A DNA stretch of 5,704 nt from an uncultured Solobacterium sp. (GTDB lineage: Bacteria; Bacillota_I; Bacilli_A; Erysipelotrichales; Erysipelotrichaceae): assembly GCA_900554555.1 (NCBI GenBank), contig USIC01000066.1:1-5704 (forward strand), in the 5' to 3' direction. Both the position numbers and the translations under genes were made by a program. Shown in pieces: positions 1 to 4,819 of this stretch. The notes under the pieces are model-generated. The model was not told the origin of the DNA, searched no databases, and saw only the letters and a program-made list of their open reading frames with translations. How positions within the stretch are numbered: the stretch's first letter is position 1; every line of letters begins with the position of its first letter.

Positions 1-693
1 ATGGTCATCACCCGCAAATATCGCTAGACCTGCATCCGGCATCATCTTCTCCATCTGTTTTCCCATCCATAATGGTGCAGCTGTATCTAAATCACCCCAT
101 ACAAGTAATACTGGGCACTTCACCAAAGGTAAAAGCTCCGTAACATCATCATTGACCACCTTTACAAAAGTAGATCTCATAATACCTTGGGCATTACGAT
201 AATCTTCCGAACCAGCATTCTTCTGTAATTCCTCGAGTTTCTTTGTTTGACCCGTTAGCTTTAAAAACCATTTGCCAAGTTTAAACATCTTGACGCGAAT
301 CTTACTTTCGAGGGATTGCTTTGGACGTATACCTGCAGCACCTGTCAAACACATCTTCTTTACATTCTCTGGATTCTTTGCACTGTAGCGAATTGCTACA
401 CGGCAACCAAATGAATGTCCAATCAGAATAGGATTTTGAATTTGATTCACAGCAATGAAGTCTTCTAAGAATGCTTCATAATCAGGTACACCCCAAGCAA
501 CTGGTGGATTATCACTCTCACCAAAGCCAGGAAAATCAATCGCAAAAACACGATAGAGATCTTTGTAGTGATCAAAGATTGCCTGCATCATTTCCTTATT
601 TTGACCCCATCCATGCAGAAGGATCATATCCGGTCCTTCCCCTTCTGTGATATATGTCGTTTTTACACCGTAAATCTGTTCTGTTTTTTTCAT
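1..693 (-). CDS. Alpha/beta-fold hydrolase, partial (C-terminus beyond window)
   Basis: A reading frame opens with ATG at 693-691 and stays open to base 1, giving 231 residues with no stop. The alpha/beta hydrolase signature is clear: an oxyanion-hole HG in LLHGWG (residues 25-30), the strand and turn DFPGFGES (53-60), the nucleophile elbow GHSFG with Ser94, and an acid segment WGDLD with Asp203 as the probable triad acid. The last visible residue, His231 in FAGDDH, falls where the catalytic histidine is expected, so roughly 30-40 residues are probably missing. There is no signal peptide, so the enzyme should be cytoplasmic. Such proteins are esterases, lipases or C-C hydrolases; the substrate cannot be told from the sequence. 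A region around residues 125-160 rich in Lys and hydrophobic residues is the likely cap domain. The gene lies 53 bases after the histidine kinase with no terminator between, so it is probably the third gene of the two-component operon. Its RBS is weak (AGAAAGA at 703-697). Confidence -1.
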   Translation of the reverse strand, partial: MKKTEQIYGVKTTYITEGEGPDMILLHGWGQNKEMMQAIFDHYKDLYRVFAIDFPGFGESDNPPVAWGVPDYEAFLEDFIAVNQIQNPILIGHSFGCRVAIRYSAKNPENVKKMCLTGAAGIRPKQSLESKIRVKMFKLGKWFLKLTGQTKKLEELQKNAGSEDYRNAQGIMRSTFVKVVNDDVTELLPLVKCPVLLVWGDLDTAAPLWMGKQMEKMMPDAGLAIFAGDDH

Positions 694-709
694 ATGTCTT
701 TCTATTTTA

Positions 710-721
710 ATCGATATCGAT
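710..721. repeat. 12-bp perfect palindrome ATCGATATCGAT
   Basis: A self-complementary 12-mer lies in the 53-base gap between the kinase stop and the hydrolase start. It has no spacer and no following T-run in either direction, so it is not a terminator. It could be an operator half-site pair or chance. A TAAAAT hexamer follows it on the minus strand (709-704), but a promoter there would start transcription only a few bases before the hydrolase ATG and would leave out its RBS. Confidence -1.
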
Positions 722-746
722 GAATTTTTCACCCATTTATACAAGT

Positions 747-2150
747 TTATGCTTGATGATTTTCGTTTGTTTTCTTTGGCTTTTGTTTCCTAGCATCATG
801 CCAGATTCTAAAGCATACACCTTCAGTGAGATTTTCTGCCACTACGCGGTAACCATATGTCGTCACTACACGGTGAACAATGGATAAACCTAAACCAAAT
901 TGGCCATCTGATCCCTTTTCATAGCGATGGAATAATGTACTCAAACGGTCTTTCGAAATATTCTTACCGTCATTGATTACACATAACTCATCTTCATGTA
1001 ATGTCACCTTGATATAACTCTTGGCATAACGTAATGCATTATCAATCAGATTTTCCACTACGATACGCCAAGGTTCTTCTTCGCCATGGAAGTAAACTTC
1101 TTCATCCAGTTCACAAATAAAACTAATTTCTGGACGAACAACCTTGAGCGATAGTAATGCTTTATCAATAATTTTATTCATGTTGAGATGATTTCCTTCC
1201 TCAACAGTATCCTTTAAATAATCCATCTTGTTGAGGATAATCAAACTCTTCACTTTCTTTTCCAAACGATTTGCATGTTCGATAATAACATCGACAGACT
1301 TTTCTAATGTTTCGTATGGATAAATACCATCTTTAATAGATTCTCCATATGACTTAATAGTTGCGATTGGTGTCTTTAAGTCATGCGAAATATTTTGAAT
1401 CATTTCTTCTTTCTCACGATTTTGTTTCTTTAGCTGTGCATTCATGTCACGAAGTGCATCCGCAACTTCACCAATCTCATCATTACGCTGCACGAATAGT
1501 TCCGCGTCTTCTTCATTCTTAATTTTGGCGATATAGTACTTAATTTGTGATAGCGGTAAAATCAAAGTTGTCACCCATATCAAAAGCATCACCATAAAGC
1601 CAATGACAAAGCTAACGTTTAACAGTACAACGCCATTAATCAAACTATCACGTAAGCGTTGTTGAGCAGCATTTGACATCACTGTAATTAGTTCACGTCC
1701 ATCATTTAATAGTGTTTTGGAATATAAAACAATATTATCTCCTGGCGTATTTGTTCCATCTAACTGTGCCTCTGGTGTGTAGTAAGAATCCATCGTGCCA
1801 GAATATGGAGCATTCGCATTTGTCTTCAATCTTTCTTTTAAAGTCTGATCCATCTTACTTCCATAGATAACCGTGAAAGTATTCTTCTCATGATCAAATA
1901 AGTATGCACTGATTGCGCCATCTGTTTGTACAAAGTCCAAAGACTGGCCTGGGTTTTGATCAGCGTATAAAATCAAACTTTCCTGTGCACTGTGCAAACG
2001 ATTATACATTTCTGCTTCGGTAAAACGTTCAATCGATGGCGAAAGAAAGATGATTACGAACATCGCAAAAATCATAATGAAAAGAAAGACCATGCTGAGT
2101 AATTGTTGCGACAAACTCAGCTCACGCAGCCACATTCGTATGCGCTTCAT
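747..2150 (-). CDS. Membrane sensor histidine kinase, HAMP-HisKA-HATPase_c
   Basis: A 467-residue transmembrane sensor kinase, expected to autophosphorylate on histidine and pass the phosphate to the response regulator encoded just upstream. Visible order: TM1 (about 17-36), an extracellular sensor region of about 130 residues (38-170) with no recognised fold, TM2 (about 171-198), a HAMP linker (199-245, with Pro199 and DEIG at 224-227), a HisKA dimerisation helix with SHDLKTP and phospho-acceptor His256, and an ATPase domain with N-box ENLIDNALRYA (366-376), G1 box NDGKNI (393-398) and G2 box GQFGLGLSI (416-424). Asp257 and Thr260 fit the DxxT motif needed for phosphatase activity. The G1 box departs from the usual DNGxGI order, a variation I have seen in other Firmicutes kinases. 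The tail (451-467) is short and charged. The ATG shares its A with the regulator's TAA stop (TAATG), which suggests translational coupling; an AGG eight bases upstream is the only visible SD. The signal sensed is unknown. Confidence -1.
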   Translation of the reverse strand: MKRIRMWLRELSLSQQLLSMVFLFIMIFAMFVIIFLSPSIERFTEAEMYNRLHSAQESLILYADQNPGQSLDFVQTDGAISAYLFDHEKNTFTVIYGSKMDQTLKERLKTNANAPYSGTMDSYYTPEAQLDGTNTPGDNIVLYSKTLLNDGRELITVMSNAAQQRLRDSLINGVVLLNVSFVIGFMVMLLIWVTTLILPLSQIKYYIAKIKNEEDAELFVQRNDEIGEVADALRDMNAQLKKQNREKEEMIQNISHDLKTPIATIKSYGESIKDGIYPYETLEKSVDVIIEHANRLEKKVKSLIILNKMDYLKDTVEEGNHLNMNKIIDKALLSLKVVRPEISFICELDEEVYFHGEEEPWRIVVENLIDNALRYAKSYIKVTLHEDELCVINDGKNISKDRLSTLFHRYEKGSDGQFGLGLSIVHRVVTTYGYRVVAENLTEGVCFRIWHDARKQKPKKTNENHQA

Positions 2151-2809
2151 TATCCGAGCCTATAACCGAATCCATAAATCGTATGAATACTTAAATTCGG
2201 CATTTTCTTTCTAAGTCTACGTAACGTATCATCTACGACACGGTCACTACCAAAATAATTCTCTTCCCAAACTTGAGATAGAATTTGTTCACGTGGGAAG
2301 GCAGTACCGCGATTATTCACAAACATCATCAAAAGTTCAAACTCTTTCGTTGTTAAATCAATCTGCTTATCATCTTCGATGACAATTCTCTGTGCTTCAT
2401 CGATTTCATATCCATCTACCTTGATATGTTCTGCTTCATCTTTATAGATTCGACGAATCAAGTTATTGACACGTAACACAAGTTCTTTTGGAGAGAATGG
2501 CTTTGTGATATAGTCATCACTACCCTTTTCAAGTCCAATGATACGGTCAAATTCCTTATCACGTGCCGACATAAAGATAACAGGTACCTCAGAGCGATAG
2601 GAACGGATAGCTTCAATAAGATCAAATCCACTCTTATCGCCTAGCATAATGTCAAGAATCCATAGATGTACATCTTCATCAGAAGTATGAGAGTAAGCCT
2701 CATCAAAATCCAAATAGGAACGCACTTCATATTCTTCTTTTTCTAAATATCTTTTTACTAATTCATTTAAATCTTTTTCGTCTTCAACGATTGCGATTAC
2801 TTTTTTCAT
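2150..2809 (-). CDS. OmpR/PhoB-family response regulator
   Basis: A 219-residue DNA-binding response regulator and the partner of the kinase downstream. The receiver domain (about 3-117) has the acidic pair Glu9-Asp10, the phospho-acceptor Asp53 in LDIMLG, the switch residue Ser81 and the conserved Lys103 in TKPFSPKEL. The winged-helix effector domain (about 127-219) has the family hallmarks DLTTKEFELL (151-160), the recognition-helix region RVVDDTLRRLRKKM (190-203) and the terminal wing IYGFGYRLG (211-219). Length and domain layout are normal for the family. The start is well supported: ATG at 2809-2807 follows a near-perfect Shine-Dalgarno. It is the first gene of the probable regulator-kinase-hydrolase operon, because a terminator just upstream (2882-2903) closes the preceding gene. 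Systems of this type in Firmicutes often respond to envelope stress or antimicrobials, but nothing here identifies the regulon, and no ABC transporter lies next to it in the window. Confidence -1.
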   Translation of the reverse strand: MKKVIAIVEDEKDLNELVKRYLEKEEYEVRSYLDFDEAYSHTSDEDVHLWILDIMLGDKSGFDLIEAIRSYRSEVPVIFMSARDKEFDRIIGLEKGSDDYITKPFSPKELVLRVNNLIRRIYKDEAEHIKVDGYEIDEAQRIVIEDDKQIDLTTKEFELLMMFVNNRGTAFPREQILSQVWEENYFGSDRVVDDTLRRLRKKMPNLSIHTIYGFGYRLG

Positions 2810-2812
2810 ATT

Positions 2813-2822
2813 ATCACCGCCT
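2813..2822 (-). promoter_or_regulatory. Strong ribosome binding site for the response regulator
   Basis: On the minus strand this reads AGGCGGTGAT, one mismatch from the ideal AGGAGGTGAT complement of the 16S rRNA 3' end. It lies just upstream of the ATG at 2809. It fixes the start codon and predicts efficient translation of the regulator, in contrast to the poor SD of the coupled kinase. Confidence -1.
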
Positions 2823-2864
2823 TTATTTTATCACAGGTTGGTTTGTTAATGTATCTATGCCACT

Positions 2865-2870
2865 ATTGTA
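2865..2870 (-). promoter_or_regulatory. Candidate -10 box for the response regulator operon
   Basis: TACAAT on the minus strand matches the -10 consensus at five of six positions and lies about 55 bases upstream of the regulator start, just past the preceding terminator. A promoter is needed here because of that terminator. No good -35 box lies at 16-18 bases; that position falls inside the terminator stem. A TTGATG at 2879-2874 is too close to serve this -10 and has only poor -10 partners downstream. A weak -35 would fit activator dependence or autoregulation, but this is inference. Confidence -1.
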
Positions 2871-2881
2871 CTCCATCAAAG

Positions 2882-2903
2882 AAAAAAGGGCATTAGCCCT
2901 TAA
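2882..2903 (-). terminator. Rho-independent terminator of the 79-aa gene
   Basis: On the minus strand the stem AAGGGC (2901-2896) and GCCCTT (2891-2886) enclose the loop TAAT and run into a T-tract (2887-2882). It starts 7 bases after the stop codon of the small gene and separates it from the two-component operon. Confidence -1.
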
Positions 2904-2907
2904 GATA

Positions 2908-3147
2908 TTATTTATATCCGTGTTTTCTCATCTTCTGATCGAAGATATCGTTGATGATTTTGCTAAGTTGTTCCTTTAGTTCACCCTGCAACTCATCACA
3001 TTGTTGCGCTTGGGCATATAGTTCTGGATATTCCCTAGCAATCTTTGCAACGGTATCCTTTGTCGCATGACCTCTTACAAAGAAAGGAATCTTATGCATA
3101 ACCTCATCAGGTACTAATTCAATAATCATTTTGGCTGTCTTATCCAT
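2908..3147 (-). CDS. Small uncharacterised protein, 79 aa
   Basis: I do not recognise this protein. It has 79 residues, no signal peptide and no membrane segment. It looks almost entirely helical: an N-terminal part (1-25) with hydrophobic residues in MIIELVPDEV and KIPFFVRG, a central helix (about 30-50) with AKIAREYPELYAQAQQ, and a charged, possibly coiled C-terminal helix (about 52-79) with ELKEQLSKIINDIF and a basic end. One cysteine (Cys50) is present. The gene is real rather than a chance frame: it has a TATAAT -10 box, an AGGAG Shine-Dalgarno (3163-3159, 11 bases from the ATG, slightly long), and a hairpin terminator right after its stop. It is thus a single-gene transcription unit between the glycosyltransferase and the two-component system. 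A small cytoplasmic regulator or helical adaptor is possible, but nothing visible supports a specific function. Confidence -1.
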   Translation of the reverse strand: MDKTAKMIIELVPDEVMHKIPFFVRGHATKDTVAKIAREYPELYAQAQQCDELQGELKEQLSKIINDIFDQKMRKHGYK

Positions 3148-3167
3148 CTTTTATTACACTCCTATCC

Positions 3168-3181
3168 GTTTCAAGTGAAAC
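3168..3181. promoter_or_regulatory. Palindrome at the predicted transcription start of the 79-aa gene
   Basis: GTTTCA and TGAAAC arms surround a two-base centre, giving a 14-bp inverted repeat. It lies 8 bases downstream of the -10 box and 4 bases upstream of the AGGAGT ribosome binding site, so it covers the expected start of transcription. It could be a repressor operator, or in RNA a small hairpin next to the RBS that tunes translation. Confidence -1.
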
Positions 3182-3189
3182 TGTGGTTT

Positions 3190-3195
3190 ATTATA
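3190..3195 (-). promoter_or_regulatory. -10 promoter box of the 79-aa gene
   Basis: A perfect TATAAT on the minus strand, placed so that transcription would start near 3183, about 20 bases before the AGGAG box. The -35 position at 17-bp spacing reads CGTGCA, a poor match to TTGACA, and there is no extended -10 TG. The promoter may therefore be weak or need an activator. Confidence -1.
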
Positions 3196-3228
3196 CTCCG
3201 ATTCCACCCTCATGCACGTATACTGCCC

Positions 3229-3253
3229 AAAAGAAAAGCGGAATCATCCGCTT
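3229..3253 (-). terminator. Rho-independent terminator of the glycosyltransferase gene
   Basis: On the minus strand, stem AAGCGGA (3253-3247) and TCCGCTT (3242-3236) enclose a TGAT loop, followed by a T-rich run TTCTTTT. The first arm begins inside the TAA stop codon of the glycosyltransferase, a very tight gene-end arrangement. Confidence -1.
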
Positions 3254-4280
3254 AGTTAAATCCATATAGTTTTTGAGCAAGTTTATAGATTGTTAGTAAT
3301 GCACTCTGACCAAACTTACCAGGTAAGTTAACAGCTCTACCAACAAAGGAATAACGAACTTTATGATAGATTTCTTCATCTGTTTCCTGCATGTACTTCC
3401 ATAAGTCTTCCTTCATCGCAAGATGTTCTGGTGTTCCAGATAACGTAGCTAGAACCGAAGTAATTGCGGAGATAATCTCTAAGTAAGAATACATATATTC
3501 CGTACAGTTAGGAATAGATTTATCATACGCACTTAATGTATCAATCATAATCTTATTGACACGTAATTGTTGGTCGAGTCGTTTGATCATAACCTTTTCG
3601 TTAACAGATTGATCATCACGTCCAATAAAGTAATGGTAAAGATTAATATCTAAGTAGTACAACTTCTTCACATATGGTAAAGGCTTGAATACATAAATAT
3701 TATCCACATAGAATGTATGCTTCGGTAATACCAACTGGCTTTCACGCAATACCTCTGTACGATATACACACGCATGCATGGTCATATACTTACCTGGAGG
3801 CATCTTTCTAACATCCTTCCAAGTAAATGTACGATTGAGTGGCAAGTAACCCTTATAGTTAATTACCTTCTTATTCTTTACACCTACTTTGTCATAGATA
3901 TAGTTACATAGTACTAAGTCAGGAACATTTACAGCATCTTCTCCACTGTTGCTGAACATCTCTAACTTCTCAAGTAAAGTTGCGAGTGCTTCCTCACCAA
4001 GCCAATCATCACTATCGACAACTTTGAAGAATACACCAGTCGCATTCTTAATACCTGTGTTTACTGCTTCACCATGTCCACCATTTTCTTGGTGTACAGC
4101 TTTGATGATTGTTGGATATTTTTCCGCAAGACGATCAGCAATCTCTGCTGTACCATCTTTTGAACCATCATCTACGATAATAATTTCTACTTTTTCGCCA
4201 CCAGTTAATAACGTCTCTACACAGTGCTCCATGTAATCCTGTGAGTTATAACATGGTACGGCAATACTCAATATTTTCAT
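3252..4280 (-). CDS. Family 2 (GT-A fold) glycosyltransferase
   Basis: A 342-residue inverting GT2-type enzyme expected to transfer a sugar from a nucleotide sugar to a surface polysaccharide, teichoic acid or glycolipid acceptor. The N-terminal GT-A domain shows the opening strand SIAVPCYN (5-12), the nucleotide-binding VDDGSKDGT (36-44), NGGHGEAVNTGI (66-77) and the metal-binding DSDDW (89-93). Further on, MTMHACVYRTEVL (166-178), YVDN (191-194) and a GRDDQSVN (220-227) segment resemble the acceptor side of Firmicutes capsule-type GT2 proteins. The C-terminal third is helical with no convincing membrane span; the last helix (about 322-341) is amphipathic and could touch the membrane. A GTG in frame at 4289 would add three residues, but the strong AGGTGG Shine-Dalgarno (4291-4286) overlaps it and lies 5 bases before the ATG at 4280, so the ATG is chosen. 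The gene is flanked by terminators and by no other polysaccharide genes in the window, so acceptor and sugar are unknown. Confidence -1.
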   Translation of the reverse strand: MKILSIAVPCYNSQDYMEHCVETLLTGGEKVEIIIVDDGSKDGTAEIADRLAEKYPTIIKAVHQENGGHGEAVNTGIKNATGVFFKVVDSDDWLGEEALATLLEKLEMFSNSGEDAVNVPDLVLCNYIYDKVGVKNKKVINYKGYLPLNRTFTWKDVRKMPPGKYMTMHACVYRTEVLRESQLVLPKHTFYVDNIYVFKPLPYVKKLYYLDINLYHYFIGRDDQSVNEKVMIKRLDQQLRVNKIMIDTLSAYDKSIPNCTEYMYSYLEIISAITSVLATLSGTPEHLAMKEDLWKYMQETDEEIYHKVRYSFVGRAVNLPGKFGQSALLTIYKLAQKLYGFN

Positions 4281-4285
4281 AATTA

Positions 4286-4291
4286 CCACCT
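4286..4291 (-). promoter_or_regulatory. Ribosome binding site deciding the glycosyltransferase start
   Basis: AGGTGG on the minus strand, 5 bases upstream of ATG 4280-4278. Because it covers the alternative in-frame GTG at 4289-4287, it argues against that longer start. Confidence -1.
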
Positions 4292-4304
4292 ATCTATCGT
4301 TACT

Positions 4305-4310
4305 ATTGTA
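4305..4310 (-). promoter_or_regulatory. Candidate -10 box for the glycosyltransferase
   Basis: TACAAT on the minus strand, five of six matches to the -10 consensus, about 25 bases before the start codon. The 17-bp-spaced -35 would be TAGCCT, only a half match. A T7 run (4321-4315) lies in the spacer. A promoter is expected between the upstream terminator (ending near 4358) and the gene, and this is the best candidate I see. Confidence -1.
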
Positions 4311-4357
4311 ATATGAAAAAAATAATTAGGCTACCACCCTATATCACATGATCATTT

Positions 4358-4387
4358 AAAAACGACATCAATCACTGATGTCGTTTT
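4358..4387 (-). terminator. Terminator of the SemiSWEET gene (hairpin copy 1)
   Basis: A 12-bp perfect stem, AAAACGACATCA against TGATGTCGTTTT, with a 5-base loop. Its A-rich and T-rich flanks make it potentially functional in both directions. On the minus strand it ends in TTTTT. It is 39 bases past the SemiSWEET stop. Its 23-nt core (4361-4383) is repeated exactly at 4797-4819. Confidence -1.
4361..4383. repeat. 23-nt direct repeat, copy 1 (hairpin core)
   Basis: This stretch is identical over 23 bases to 4797-4819 and in the same orientation; identity stops exactly at both ends. It contains an 8-bp stem (CGACATCA/TGATGTCG) and the loop ATCAC. Together the two copies bracket the SemiSWEET transcription unit. 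Confidence -1.
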
Positions 4388-4395
4388 ACAAACAC

Positions 4396-4412
4396 TGTAT
4401 AAAATTTATACA
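4396..4412. repeat. 17-bp AT-rich perfect palindrome
   Basis: TGTATAAAATTTATACA consists of two 8-base arms around one central base. It lies between the SemiSWEET stop codon (4427) and its terminator, so in the transcript it is in the 3' untranslated region. It resembles a dimeric repressor operator in form, but no promoter with a clear downstream gene uses it. It may simply be an AT-rich coincidence or an accessory RNA stem. Confidence -1.
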
Positions 4413-4426
4413 ATGGATATAACAAT

Positions 4427-4687
4427 TTATAGTGCTGTTATGAACGTTAAGAATCCTAATACAACGCCAAAAGCATTTGGAATAATTAAGATATAATCCT
4501 TCTTTGGCTCCTTCGTCCAACCATAAATAACCCAAATTAAACAAGAAACAGCTGCAGTTAGTGGCTGGTGTGGTTGTCCCTTTATACCATTTAAGTTTGC
4601 GATAATCTGTGGGATATAAGTAATGAAAACGAAGATTCCAACAAACGCACCAATTGATCCTACAATCGTATTGATTTTCTTTTTCAT
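4427..4687 (-). CDS. SemiSWEET-type PQ-loop sugar transporter
   Basis: An 86-residue, three-helix membrane protein of the bacterial SemiSWEET (PQ-loop/MtN3-like) family, which works as a homodimer to carry sugars across the cytoplasmic membrane by facilitated diffusion. TM1 (about 8-31) carries the hallmark proline-glutamine in TYIPQI (Pro26, Gln27), followed by a GIKGQPHQP loop (34-42). TM2 (about 43-57) contains SCLIWVIYGW with Trp52, and TM3 (about 66-86) contains IIPNAFG with Asn71. Trp52 and Asn71 are placed like the Trp and Asn that line the sugar pocket in characterised SemiSWEETs; this is inferred from position. Length is typical of the family. The start ATG at 4687 follows AAAGGAG (4703-4697) at 9-base spacing, and a strong promoter lies upstream, so the gene is a single, probably well-expressed unit. 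The sugar carried is unknown, and no sugar-metabolism gene is adjacent. Confidence -1.
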   Translation of the reverse strand: MKKKINTIVGSIGAFVGIFVFITYIPQIIANLNGIKGQPHQPLTAAVSCLIWVIYGWTKEPKKDYILIIPNAFGVVLGFLTFITAL

Positions 4688-4696
4688 ATCATTTAA

Positions 4697-4703
4697 CTCC
4701 TTT
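4697..4703 (-). promoter_or_regulatory. Ribosome binding site of the SemiSWEET gene
   Basis: AAAGGAG on the minus strand with a 9-base spacer to the ATG at 4687-4685. It supports this start for the short membrane protein. Confidence -1.
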
Positions 4704-4717
4704 CGACAATGTGTCCT

Positions 4718-4746
4718 ATTTTAAAAGATAATTCTCGCTTCGTCAA
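4718..4746 (-). promoter_or_regulatory. Sigma-A-type promoter of the SemiSWEET gene
   Basis: On the minus strand, -35 TTGACG (4746-4741) and -10 TAAAAT (4723-4718) are separated by exactly 17 bases, with five of six matches in each box. This is the best promoter in the window. Transcription would begin near 4711, about 24 bases before the start codon. Just upstream lie two TTTCAC-like repeats (plus strand 4771-4776 and 4783-4788) that might bind a regulator. Confidence -1.
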
Positions 4747-4789
4747 ATGATATGCAGATATTTCACAATTTTTTCACTTGTATCAAACA

Positions 4790-4819
4790 TAAAAATAACG
4801 ACATCAATCACTGATGTCG
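4790..4819 (-). terminator. Terminator of the CDF exporter gene (hairpin copy 2)
   Basis: On the minus strand an 8-bp stem (CGACATCA/TGATGTCG) with a 5-base loop runs into TTATTTTT. The first arm lies inside the coding sequence and codes for its last residues, and the TGA stop (4806-4804) sits in the second arm. The core is identical to the hairpin after the SemiSWEET gene. Confidence -1.
4797..4819. repeat. 23-nt direct repeat, copy 2 (hairpin core)
   Basis: Exact same-orientation copy of 4361-4383, offset by 436 bases. Unlike copy 1 it overlaps a gene end, contributing the final DISD and stop of the CDF protein. Confidence -1.

Noticed and set aside
704..709. TAAAAT as a -10 box for a hydrolase promoter
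   Set aside because: Transcription would start about 4 bases before the ATG and exclude the RBS, and the -35 position is a poor match.
2791..2979. Plus-strand frame of 62 codons across the regulator start and small-gene end
   Set aside because: It runs through a terminator and promoter region and overlaps two well-supported minus-strand genes; the product resembles no known protein.
3949..4236. Plus-strand frame of 95 codons inside the glycosyltransferase
   Set aside because: It is antisense to the conserved GT-A motifs, has no clear RBS, and its Ser/Pro-rich composition is typical of a shadow frame.
4281..4289. GTG start for the glycosyltransferase, adding three N-terminal residues
   Set aside because: The strong AGGTGG ribosome binding site overlaps that GTG and is correctly spaced for the ATG at 4280; GT2 proteins also normally begin close to the SIAVPCYN strand.
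4311..4346. Possible second terminator or attenuator upstream of the glycosyltransferase (T7 run after TAGG...CCTA)
   Set aside because: The stem is only four base pairs with a 7-base loop, too weak to support a call next to the strong hairpin at 4358-4387.
4361..4819. CRISPR or mobile-element reading of the duplicated 23-mer
   Set aside because: There are only two copies, 436 bases apart, with a gene between; there is no transposase, target-site duplication or regular spacing, and each copy works as a terminator.
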